NCBI GenBank assembly: GCA_030618975.1
Contig: JAUXCH010000029.1
Span: 1-15,899 of the forward strand
Source: Planctomycetia bacterium
Lineage (GTDB): Bacteria; Planctomycetota; PLA2; JAEUHO01
DNA length: 15,899 nucleotides
Direction of reading: 5' to 3'
The notes under the pieces are model-generated. The model had not been told where the DNA came from, made no database searches, and worked only from the letters and a program-made list of their open reading frames with translations. This document shows positions 1 through 6,240 of this stretch, in pieces. The translations under genes were made by a program, and so were the position numbers. Within the stretch, counting starts at the first letter, position 1. Each line of letters starts with the position of its first letter.

Positions 1-711
1 CATGTCGTTCATGAAGTGGTAGTCGGGATCGTCAGGCGGCTCGACCGACGTCACCCCGTCGTAGATGCTGGGTTCCCACTGGTTCGTCTCGCCGCCGAGG
101 AACCCGTAGAACTTGTCGAAGCCCTGCAGGGTAGGCCACCGGTCGAACGGTCCGGAGGGGCTGGTCTCCCAGACGGCCGTTTCATGCCACTTCCCGAAGG
201 CGGCGGTGCTGTAGCCGTTCAGACGCAGCATTTGCGAGAGGGGTGCGACGTCGTTGGGCAGCATGCCCGTTGCGCCGGGGAACGACGTAGCCACTTCCGT
301 GATCTTCGCCTGATTGCAGGAGTGGTGGTTGCGTCCCGTCTTCAGGGCCTGACGGGTCGGCGAACAGAGTGCGGTGGTGTGGAACTGGTTGTAGCGGAGC
401 CCGCCCTCGGCCAGCTTGTCGAAGTGCGGTGTGGGGATCACGCTACCGAACGCCGTCGTGCCACCGAAGCCGAGGTCGTCGATCAGGATGATCACCACGT
501 TGGGAGCACCTTCGGGCGCCCGCACCTGGAAGAGAGGCGGAGGTGTCGCATCCCTGGCGTCCTCCGTCGTGATGGGCGGATACCAGGGCCCCTTGATCGG
601 CAGCTCCGTGCGATCTACCCGGGCCTTCACGTCGGCCTCGTCGGCCCAGCCGTCGGGCAACAGGCTCAGGGCTGCGACGAGCGGGACAAGGAACAGGATC
701 AGGTGTTTCAC
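1..711 (-). CDS. Secreted arylsulfatase-type sulfatase, N-terminal 237 residues (runs off left edge)
   Basis: Read on the minus strand from a GTG at 711, this frame stays open to the window edge, so the C-terminal half is missing. GGAG lies 7 nt before the GTG and supports the start. Residues 1-23 form a signal peptide (MKHLILFLVPLVAALSLL, then a likely cut after GWA), so the enzyme should act in the periplasm or outside the cell. The sulfatase core follows: the metal-binding D-D pair at residues 78-79 in VVIILIDDLGFGG, then C-S-P-T-R at 116-120 in LCSPTRQALKTGRN. In this family that Cys (or Ser) is converted to formylglycine, the catalytic residue. FGKWH at 172-176 is the usual lysine/histidine active-site motif. 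Known members hydrolyse sulfate esters, often on polysaccharides; the substrate here cannot be told. No partner gene is adjacent. Confidence 0.93.
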   Translation of the reverse strand, partial: MKHLILFLVPLVAALSLLPDGWADEADVKARVDRTELPIKGPWYPPITTEDARDATPPPLFQVRAPEGAPNVVIILIDDLGFGGTTAFGSVIPTPHFDKLAEGGLRYNQFHTTALCSPTRQALKTGRNHHSCNQAKITEVATSFPGATGMLPNDVAPLSQMLRLNGYSTAAFGKWHETAVWETSPSGPFDRWPTLQGFDKFYGFLGGETNQWEPSIYDGVTSVEPPDDPDYHFMNDM

Positions 712-1221
712 TGGATTCTCCGTACTAGCCTCGGTGGGATTCGTCAGTTGGCTCGGAAGTCGAGGGATCCGCTCGATCCTCCCCAGTCACCAGGTCGTCT
801 CGGAACCGGCACTTGATAGGTACTGGGGCGGCGGGGGTGCGTCGAGGCTCCTCCTCGCGTTCCGAGGGGCTCGGCGTCCGGTGCGGAGTGAGGACAGACG
901 AGCGTCTGCTCGGCATACAAGCCGGTAGCCAAACCCCTTGGCATCCCGCCCAAGTCCCATGAACCAAGCCCCAGCGGCCATTCCGACTACCGCCTTCACA
1001 AACCGGAGGCCGCAGGTTCGAGACCTGCCGGGGATGCCACTCTCGCGCCCCCGTGCGATGGCCTTCGGGCCCTGTGCTTCGGCTTGCCAGGCCAACGCTG
1101 CGGTCGCCCAATACACCGCCCGAGCGGCAAGGAGCGGGCGCGGTGCCAGGCGGTGCTCTAGCCAGGGTCTTGCTGAACCGCCCGATGCCCTGCGCGTTCC
1201 TCCTGGCGGAGGCACCCGACG
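712..1221. other. Gene-poor stretch between the sulfatase and lipoprotein genes
   Basis: I see no credible protein gene in these 510 bases. Several short open frames cross each other, but none has a ribosome binding site together with sensible composition. The minus-strand frame near 980-1040 reads like the antisense translation of a tRNA, and the matching tRNA-like segment is listed separately. The sulfatase promoter should lie near 720-790 on the minus strand, but I could not pick a convincing -10/-35 pair. The last 15 bases hold the GGAGG ribosome binding site of the downstream lipoprotein gene. Confidence 0.5.
990..1039 (+). pseudogene. tRNA-like remnant: 3' half of a tRNA (anticodon loop to CCA), 5' half not recognisable
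   Basis: The segment has the right tRNA parts at the right spacing. There is a 7-nt anticodon-type loop TTCACAA (995-1001; anticodon would be CAC, Val), a five-base variable loop AGGCC, and a perfect 5-bp T stem GCAGG/CCTGC. The T stem encloses TTCGAGA (1017-1023). It is followed by seven acceptor bases, a discriminator G and CCA at 1037-1039. The anticodon stem pairs only partly (CCGCC with ACCGG), and no D arm or matching 5' acceptor strand sits at normal distance. An 8-bp inverted repeat, GGCATCCC (940-947) with GGGATGCC (1031-1038), could close the structure as an abnormal 99-nt molecule. A degraded or truncated tRNA is the likeliest reading; a chance T-arm is possible. Confidence 0.4.
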
Positions 1222-1511
1222 ATGAAGACGGCCACGATCGCCTGTGCCCTGGGGTTCACACTTGCGGCATGCGGGGAACCCGAGACCCGGCCGGAGGGTG
1301 GGGCCGACACTCACGACGACGTCGTTGCTCGAGTCGAACCTGGAATGACCAGCGGACAGATTGAGGAGCCTCAGGCTCCCTTCGTCGATACGAGCGCCGT
1401 CTCGTCTGGGGCCGGGACGGGGTCCAGGTACTGGTCAAGGAGGGCCGTCCGAGGCGGCAGGGTAGTCGTACTGGTCTTCGCCTACGCCCCAGGGGGCATC
1501 GGTCCGAGTGA
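1222..1511 (+). pseudogene. Small SmpA/OmlA-like lipoprotein, apparently frameshifted near 1366
   Basis: ATG at 1222 has GGAGG about ten bases upstream. The product opens with a lipoprotein signal, MKTATIACALGFTLAAC, ending in the lipobox L-A-A-C (Cys17), so it would be lipid-anchored. It then reads DDVVARVEPGMTSGQIEE; the pattern P-G-M-T-x-x-Q-(I/V)-E is typical of SmpA/OmlA-type small lipoproteins. In the original frame the sequence then turns arginine-rich and implausible. Shifting frame at about 1366, as if one base were missing, gives SLRRYERRLVWGRDGVQVLV followed by KEGRP, which fits the family's usual ending. That frame stops at 1511. The unshifted frame runs on to 1836, antisense to the next gene, and I do not believe it. 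The true C-terminus probably lies near 1460. The cause may be a real mutation or a sequencing error. Confidence 0.5.
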
Positions 1512-1734
1512 CCGAGACGTGCTCGAGCTCCTCGAGTTCGTGGTCGATCTTCCCAGACTGACGATCGTCGACGATCTCGGCGGCCAACGCCTCCGTCAGG
1601 CCCGGGGCGTGATCCGCCTCGATCCACAGCGGCATGCCCCCGTCCGACGTCTGCGTCTCGCCGTCGAACACCATCTGGGCCGGCCCCGCAAACGCTGCTT
1701 CGGACAGGACGGACTGTTCCGTAGACTGGGCCAT
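1435..1734 (-). CDS. Hypothetical small acidic protein (about 99 aa)
   Basis: I do not recognise this protein. It starts at ATG 1734 (a GTG at 1743 is also in frame; neither has a clear ribosome binding site) and ends with TGA at 1435. It is rich in Asp and Glu, has no signal peptide or membrane segment, and contains only ordinary soluble-protein sequence such as MPLWIEADHAPGLTEALAAE and HELEELEHVSVTRTDAPWG. Codon third positions are strongly G/C, as in neighbouring genuine genes, whereas the plus-strand reading of the same bases is arginine-rich. That is why I prefer this strand. The gene converges on the lipoprotein gene, and their 3' ends overlap by a few tens of bases if the shifted lipoprotein frame is used. 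Confidence 0.55.
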   Translation of the reverse strand: MAQSTEQSVLSEAAFAGPAQMVFDGETQTSDGGMPLWIEADHAPGLTEALAAEIVDDRQSGKIDHELEELEHVSVTRTDAPWGVGEDQYDYPAASDGPP

Positions 1735-1918
1735 TCGACGCACTCGCGTTTCGTTCGAATGCTCGAGTACAACTCGAGTTCTCGTGGGATGAGGCGCGTT
1801 CGCCTGACTCCTTTCGTGAAGGATCCGGGCTACTAGCAGGTCAAGGTCACACCCGAGAGCGCCACCCGGCCTCTCCTACTCGCTCCCCGAGCCGCCGCGA
1901 TGCACTCCGTGGATTGGC

Positions 1919-1928
1919 TCTATACTGT
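1919..1928 (+). promoter_or_regulatory. Candidate -10 element TCTATACTGT upstream of the PQQ-like gene
   Basis: TATACT matches a sigma-70-type -10 box well and lies about 55 bases before the chosen ATG. No good -35 is visible 16-18 bases upstream. The same ten bases occur upstream of the large minus-strand operon at 14842-14833, also about 45 bases before a PQQ-like gene, which raises the chance that it is real. Confidence 0.4.
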
Positions 1929-1982
1929 TCGCCGCCTCACCTTCACGCGCGGGACATGTCAGAGGAGCAGAGCATCGACACC

Positions 1983-3308
1983 ATGACACCCTTCAGGAAG
2001 CTCGTCCAGTCGTTCACGTTCTGCCTGGTCTTCGTAGTGTCCGCCGTGTCCCAAGCGGACGGCGACGACTGGCCGCAGTGGCGCGGCCCGAGCAGGGACG
2101 GACGCTGGCTGGAGCAGGGAGTGGTGGAGAAGTTCACCTCCCCGCAACTCGAACTGAAGTGGCGGGCCGAGATCGGCGCCGGCTACAGCTCGCCGACCGT
2201 GGCGGACGGCCGGGTGTACGTCACGGATCGGGTGGCGGAGCCCGAGCAGGTCGAGCGGGTCCACTGCTTCGACTGGACGAATGGCAAGCTGCTCTGGAGC
2301 CACTCCTACCCTTGCCCGTATCGCAAGGTCGGGTACCCGGACGGACCGCGCGTCGCGGTCCACGTCCACGACGGGCGCGCCTACACCCTGGGTACGATGG
2401 GTCACCTGTTCTGCTTCGATGCGGCGGAAGGGAAGGTGCTCTGGCAGCAGGACCTCGGCCAGGAGTACGAGATCCAGATGCCGGGCTGGGGCATCGCCGC
2501 CGCGCCGGTCGTCGAAGGCGGACAGCTGATCGTTCCCGTGAGCGGGAAGAACGCCTGCGTCGTCGCCTTCGACCTCGAGACGGGGCAGGAGCGCTGGAAG
2601 GCGCTCGACGATCGCGGCAACTACTCTTCGCCGATCGTCATCGAGCAGGCCGGGAAGCGTGTTCTCGTGTACTGGTCCGCCGACCGCGTGGTCGGCCTCG
2701 ATCCGACGTCGGGTACGCTGCACTGGGAGCACCCCTTCCCCGCCGTGCGCATGCCGATGGGGGTCGCGACGCCGGTCCTCCACGAGGGGAAGCTCTTCTT
2801 CACGGGCTTCTTCGATGGCTGCCTGCTCCTCGAGCTGGACTCCGAGAAGATGGCCGTGAAGGAGTTGTGGCGCCGAAAGGGACCCAGCGAGAGCCGCACC
2901 GACGGCCTGCACTGCACCATCTCCACCCCGGTCATCCTGGGCGAGCACATCTACGGAGTGGACAGCTACGGCGAGCTGCGCTGCCTCGCGCTCGAGGACG
3001 GTGCGCGCGTCTGGGAGAGCCTCGAAGCCGTTCCGTCGGCTCGCTGGTCGACGATCCACTTCGTGCAGAACGGGGAGCGCACGTGGATGTTCAACGAGCG
3101 CGGCGAGCTGATCATCGCCACGCTCTCTCCGGCTGGCTACCAGGAGCACAGCCGGGCGAAGCTGATCGAGCCGACGCAGGGTCAGCTCAAGCGTCGCGGA
3201 GGGGTCTGCTGGTCCCACCCTGCCTTCGCATACAAGCACGTGTTCGCACGCAATGATCGCGAGCTGGTCTGCGCGGACCTCGGCGTGCGATCCGGAGTCG
3301 AGAAGTGA
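1983..3308 (+). CDS. Secreted PQQ-like (BamB-type) beta-propeller protein, 441 aa
   Basis: The product starts with a signal peptide, MTPFRKLVQSFTFCLVFVVS, with cleavage likely after AVSQA (residue 25). I chose ATG 1983 because the signal peptide begins there; the frame is open upstream to 1914, but those residues are not signal-like. The mature N-terminus, DDWPQWRGPSRDG (residues 28-40), is the hallmark of PVC-group PQQ-like outer proteins. Repeated propeller blades follow with paired motifs such as SPTVADGRVYVTD, FDWTNGKLLWS, FDAAEGKVLWQQ, FDLETGQERWKALD and LDPTSGTLHWEH. Such domains resemble quinoprotein dehydrogenases and BamB, but I see no c-type heme motif, so a scaffold or binding role is as likely as catalysis. 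It is monocistronic and ends in a hairpin-rich intergenic region. Confidence 0.9.
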   Translation: MTPFRKLVQSFTFCLVFVVSAVSQADGDDWPQWRGPSRDGRWLEQGVVEKFTSPQLELKWRAEIGAGYSSPTVADGRVYVTDRVAEPEQVERVHCFDWTNGKLLWSHSYPCPYRKVGYPDGPRVAVHVHDGRAYTLGTMGHLFCFDAAEGKVLWQQDLGQEYEIQMPGWGIAAAPVVEGGQLIVPVSGKNACVVAFDLETGQERWKALDDRGNYSSPIVIEQAGKRVLVYWSADRVVGLDPTSGTLHWEHPFPAVRMPMGVATPVLHEGKLFFTGFFDGCLLLELDSEKMAVKELWRRKGPSESRTDGLHCTISTPVILGEHIYGVDSYGELRCLALEDGARVWESLEAVPSARWSTIHFVQNGERTWMFNERGELIIATLSPAGYQEHSRAKLIEPTQGQLKRRGGVCWSHPAFAYKHVFARNDRELVCADLGVRSGVEK

Positions 3309-3328
3309 GCAGGGGTACGGGTACGGTG

Positions 3329-3359
3329 GGTACGGAGTCAGGACCGAGTCCGTACCTTT
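3329..3359 (+). terminator. Likely intrinsic terminator after the PQQ-like gene
   Basis: GGTACGGA (3329-3336) pairs with TCCGTACC (3349-3356) to give an 8-bp stem with a 12-nt loop. TTT follows immediately, and the stop codon of the PQQ-like gene is only about 20 bases upstream. The U-tract is short. The stem arm belongs to a small run of near-repeats (GGGTACGG repeated between 3313 and 3335). Confidence 0.5.
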
Positions 3360-3400
3360 CGTGACCAGGCGCCGCGCCGGCGCGGGCAAGGGGCATCCCC

Positions 3401-3469
3401 CTGGAGAGGCTCGGCTTCCCTGATTCGACGCACCGGGCCGAGACAGAGCTCGGCCCCGTACGTCTCCAG
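3401..3469. repeat. Nested inverted repeat (REP-like or structured RNA candidate)
   Basis: An outer 7-bp pair, CTGGAGA (3401-3407) with TCTCCAG (3463-3469), encloses a perfect 8-bp hairpin, GGGCCGAG (3435-3442) with CTCGGCCC (3449-3456) and a 6-nt loop. The segment carries no gene and lies between two converging genes. It could be a dispersed palindromic element or a terminator for either strand. Only one copy is in the window, so repeat status is unproven. Confidence 0.35.
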
Positions 3470-3502
3470 GGCCACCGGTTCAGGAGGCCCACCCATGGAC
3501 CG

Positions 3503-3530
3503 GGTCGTGCGATCCAGGTCGTGCGATCCA
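3503..3530. repeat. Perfect tandem duplication of a 14-mer
   Basis: GGTCGTGCGATCCA occurs twice back to back (3503-3516 and 3517-3530) in non-coding DNA. There are only two copies and no spacer, so this is a simple duplication rather than an array. Confidence 0.6.
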
Positions 3531-3547
3531 GACCCCGTCCGATGGTT

Positions 3548-3580
3548 GTGGTTCGCCCCGCCGCAGGCGGGCCGGACCAC
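3548..3580. repeat. Long GC-rich hairpin in the convergent intergenic region
   Basis: GTGGT (3548-3552) pairs with ACCAC (3576-3580). The stem continues through three more pairs and one C-C mismatch into CCCGCC (3557-3562) and GGCGGG (3566-3571) around a GCA loop. That makes about 14 pairs in 33 bases, symmetric for both strands. It could act as a bidirectional terminator or a REP-type element. Neither side has a clear T-run. Confidence 0.4.
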
Positions 3581-3710
3581 GTCGTTGCGCAGCAGAGGAT
3601 GGGGATTTCGTAATCTGGAATGCCCTGCCATGATCGGACTCGTCGTCACAGGGAATGGTCGGTCGCGCACACGTGCTCTCCCTATCTTCTCCGAGATCAG
3701 TTCCTTCGAT

Positions 3711-4009
3711 CTACTTCGGCAGGTGTCGCGGAGGGTCCATGCTGCCGTGCAGCACGCGTTGGATCCGGACTTCGTCATCGGTGAAGGTGTAGAAGACGAC
3801 GTGCTTGCGCACGAGCACCGACCCGTAGCCAAGTCGCAGCGAATCGCGTTGCTTTCCGTCTTCAGGCTCAGACCCGCACTTCCTCAGGCCGTCGTCGAGC
3901 TGGTCGAGGTAGCGGTCAGCTCGAGCTTCACCGAACGGGTCATGGCTCCGCCCCGCCAGATCTCCCGCAAGTCGGCCTCTGCGCGTTCACTGATGACCAG
4001 CGCGCGCAT
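3711..4009 (-). pseudogene. parE: ParE-family toxin, frameshifted near 3950
   Basis: The ATG at 4009 overlaps the antitoxin stop by one base (TGATG), the usual coupled arrangement. The N-terminus reads MRALVISERAEADLREIW, a normal ParE first helix. The frame then fails and would stop after about 42 codons. Shifting by one base at about 3947-3957, inside a G-rich run, restores RSHDPFGEARADRYLDQL, then LRLGYGSVLVRKHVVFYTF and the conserved end IQRVLHGSMDPPRHLPK before TAG at 3711. The span of 299 nt is one short of 100 codons, so a single lost base explains it, giving about 99 aa, the usual ParE length. Working ParE toxins poison DNA gyrase; this copy should be inactive unless the shift is a sequencing error. 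Confidence 0.8.
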
Positions 4010-4263
4010 CAAGACGGTTCCAGGCCCGCCTCGGCGCGCGCTTGTCTCTTGATCCTGGCCATGTCCAAGGGGCCGGCAATGCCGCCTTCCTCGCCTTCGA
4101 TCAGAGCCTGGCGCACGGCTGTCACCTGATCCTCGTGCTCTTCGAGCAGCCGCAATCCTGAGCGGATTACGTCGGTTGCGTTCGCGTAGCGACCGGCATC
4201 AATCTGCGCAGCCACGAAGGCGTCGAAGTGCTCGCCGAGGATGAAGGACGCGTTCTTGGGCAT
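4009..4263 (-). CDS. parD: ParD-family antitoxin, 84 aa
   Basis: This complete short protein begins at ATG 4263 with AGGAAGG eight bases upstream. The N-terminal half has the ribbon-helix-helix form of the ParD/CC2985 family: NASFILGEHFDAFVAAQI, then the signature GRYANATDVIRSGLRLLEE at about residues 24-42. The acidic C-terminal half, with EGEEGG and DMARIKRQARAEA, is the part that in known members wraps around ParE. ParD dimers usually also repress their own promoter; a small inverted repeat lies just upstream. The antitoxin is intact while the toxin frame beside it is broken, a combination that is not harmful to the cell. Confidence 0.92.
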   Translation of the reverse strand: MPKNASFILGEHFDAFVAAQIDAGRYANATDVIRSGLRLLEEHEDQVTAVRQALIEGEEGGIAGPLDMARIKRQARAEAGLEPS

Positions 4264-4294
4264 TGGGTGCCTTCCTGTCGTTGCCTACGAGGGG

Positions 4295-4315
4295 AATACC
4301 ATGTTCTGGTGTATT
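4295..4315 (-). promoter_or_regulatory. Candidate ParD operator/promoter region
   Basis: Two overlapping short inverted repeats share a centre: AATAC (4295-4299) with GTATT (4311-4315), and ACCA (4298-4301) with TGGT (4307-4310). They lie about 30-50 bases upstream of the parD ATG, in locally AT-richer DNA where the promoter must be. Ribbon-helix-helix antitoxins bind such short palindromes. The repeats are short and could be chance. Confidence 0.35.
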
Positions 4316-4754
4316 GGTCACCCGCGCGGCCTGCTTCCACGTCGTGCGCCGCTTCCTGACCCGACTCGAGGAGCGAGAGACCGAGCTTCAGGCCGCAACG
4401 GATGGCCTTCCGCGGGGACGCGCCTGGTGTCCATTGGCGTTCATTCACGGGCGCTTGCGTGCGGGCGGCTAGACAACGCGTTGGCCATCCAGATCGAGGG
4501 CCTCCTCATGACCCTCGAGTTCCACGCCCGGGCGCTGCGCGAACGCCATCTCCTTCACCCCCTTCGAAACCAGGACTTCTGATCCCAGCGGCTACCCGCC
4601 GCAGGGCTCCCAAGTCGGCTCCTCTGTCCCATTCAGAACGGGATGCGTGGCCCAGAGCCGTGGGACACGGTCCTCCTTGCCTCCTTTGCAGCACCCTACA
4701 CACACCCGACGGCCGTCCCGATCTGCCGCTCACGAACACCTCGAAGGCGCGCGG
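4316..4754. other. Intergenic region with no gene I can support
   Basis: This stretch lies between the start of the parD gene and the 3' end of the large minus-strand operon. A plus-strand frame ending at 4582 has natural-looking codons over its last 38 residues (for example AIQIEGLLMTLEFHARALRE), so a decayed gene fragment is possible, but it has no start, ribosome site or family I know. A small hairpin, CCGTG-GGA-CACGG (4658-4670), and the palindrome GACGGCCGTC near 4708-4717 lie downstream of the operon stop. Neither is followed by a T-run on the minus strand, so I do not call a terminator. Confidence 0.4.
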
Positions 4755-6239
4755 CTACGGCTTCGATCGAAACGCCAGCGCCCCCGTCGGGCACGCGCTC
4801 ACGACGCGCGCCGCCGCCCGGCGCAGGGCGTCTCGCAGCGGTGCGTCGAACGGTACGCCCACCCGCACGTCGAACCCCCGCCCGATGAAGGTCAGGCCCA
4901 GTTCCTCGTCCATCTCCGTCGTGACCGCCACGCAGATCCCGCAGGCGATGCACTTGCCGGGTTCGTAGATCACGAGCGGATGGTCGAGGTTCCTCGTGAA
5001 GAGCTTCCGTTTCCGCCGGAAGCGCGTCGGCGAGGCGCCGTACTCGTCGGCGTAGCGTCGGAGCAGACAGGTACTCGCGGCCCGGCAGTCGCAGTGCAGG
5101 CACCGCGCGCACTCTCCGGCGATGGAGTCGAACGACAGAGCCCGCGGCTCGCCGCCCAACGCGGCCGGGGCACTCGGGGCGACCTTGGCGAGCTCGGCCA
5201 TCTCGGTTTCGCACAGCTTGCCCATCACCGAGGAGAACGGCCGGGCTGGGGCTTCGGCGCCGGCGCCCGACAGGAAGAGGTCGACGCTGGCGGCCGCCCG
5301 CTTCCCCGACGCCATGGCGCGCGTGGGATCGTCGGTCGGGCGCACCGCGTCCCCGGCCGCGAACACCCCGGCCCGCTGCGCGCCTCCTCCCCGGATCGAC
5401 GCCGCGACGACGACCGCGTCAAATGCTTCGACGAGTGCGTCGAGGTCCGGCTCCGCGCCCAAGCGGATCTCCGCACCCAGACGCTCGACGACTCCCAGCT
5501 CGGCGTCGAGCACCTCGGCAGGCAGGAGTTCTTCGTCGAACGCGTGCCGTAGTCGCCCCCCGATCCGATCCGTCCTCTCGTACACGGTGACCGCGTGCCC
5601 GGACAGCCGGAGGAAGTAGGCCGCCGAGAGTCCGGCCGGGCCCGCACCCACGATCGCCACGCGGCGTCCCGTGTCCTCCCTGCACGGGGGCGTCCAGGGT
5701 GCCTCGCTGTCGCGGTCGTGGTCGGCGACGTGGCGCTCGATGTTGCGGATCGAGAGCCCGGCGTCGGTCGCACTCTGGCGGCATCCCGTCTGACACGTCG
5801 CCGCGCACACGCGCCCGAGCACGCCGGGGAACGGAACCGTGGCGCGCAGGTCCTCGACGGCGGTCGAGAGGTCGCCGGATTGGACGAGGCGGGTCATGTT
5901 CGGAATGTCCAGATCGAGCGGACAGACGCGCTGGCAGGCCGCCAGGCACTCGCCGAGGTGGTCGCCCAGCAGCAACTCGAGCGCCATCGTGCGAGCCTCG
6001 CGAACGTCGGACGCATCGCTCTCGACGGCCATCCCCTCCGCGGCCGGCGTGGCGCACGAGGGGACGAGCCGGTCGGAACCGTCCACGCGCACGACGCACA
6101 CGAGGCAGGAGGTCGACGGTGCGCACCCGTCGAGGTGGCAGAGCGAAGGGATCTCGATGCCCAGCTGCCGTGCGGCGTCGAGCACGGTGGCGCCCTCGGG
6201 CACCGTCACGGCGCGGCCGTCGATGGCGAGCCTCGGCAT
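4755..6239 (-). CDS. Fe-S flavoprotein: NuoG-type [2Fe-2S] + GltD-like FAD domain + C-terminal [4Fe-4S], 494 aa
   Basis: Domains in order: residues 1-75 are a NuoG/HydA-type [2Fe-2S] domain with Cys34, Cys45, Cys48 and Cys62. Residues 90-170 are the Fe-S segment found in GltD-like proteins (HLGECLAACQRVCP, CAATCQTGC). Residues 194-221 hold the FAD-binding Rossmann motif VAIVGAGPAGLSAAY; 291-298 (GVFAAGDA) is the second flavin motif. Residues 377-391 are a Cys cluster (CARCLHCDCR), and Cys430, Cys433, Cys436 and Cys483 would bind a [4Fe-4S]. Between FDAVVVAAS (about 273-281) and GVFAAGDA there are almost no residues, whereas GltD and NfnB carry a separate NAD(P)H-binding Rossmann domain there. 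Pyridine nucleotide is therefore probably handled by the neighbouring NuoEF protein, with this subunit relaying electrons through FAD. The ATG is one base after the NuoEF stop, with GAGGTG upstream. Last gene of the operon. Confidence 0.88.
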   Translation of the reverse strand: MPRLAIDGRAVTVPEGATVLDAARQLGIEIPSLCHLDGCAPSTSCLVCVVRVDGSDRLVPSCATPAAEGMAVESDASDVREARTMALELLLGDHLGECLAACQRVCPLDLDIPNMTRLVQSGDLSTAVEDLRATVPFPGVLGRVCAATCQTGCRQSATDAGLSIRNIERHVADHDRDSEAPWTPPCREDTGRRVAIVGAGPAGLSAAYFLRLSGHAVTVYERTDRIGGRLRHAFDEELLPAEVLDAELGVVERLGAEIRLGAEPDLDALVEAFDAVVVAASIRGGGAQRAGVFAAGDAVRPTDDPTRAMASGKRAAASVDLFLSGAGAEAPARPFSSVMGKLCETEMAELAKVAPSAPAALGGEPRALSFDSIAGECARCLHCDCRAASTCLLRRYADEYGASPTRFRRKRKLFTRNLDHPLVIYEPGKCIACGICVAVTTEMDEELGLTFIGRGFDVRVGVPFDAPLRDALRRAAARVVSACPTGALAFRSKP

Positions 6240-6240
6240 C

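Noticed and set aside
940..1039. Selenocysteine tRNA (about 99 nt, 8-bp acceptor)
   Set aside because: The length and long acceptor stem looked suggestive, but the anticodon-type loop is too close to the T arm, there is no long variable arm, and the loop sequence is not the TCA type.
1959..3389. 476-codon minus-strand open frame
   Set aside because: It is antisense to the PQQ-like gene, whose signal peptide and propeller motifs are clear; the composition is arginine-rich and unlike a real protein.
3503..3530. CRISPR-like repeat
   Set aside because: There are only two 14-base units with no spacer, and no cas gene in the window.
4463..4582. Plus-strand fragment ending in a natural-looking 38-residue tail
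   Set aside because: It has no start, ribosome site or recognisable family; it is kept only as a remark in the intergenic entry.
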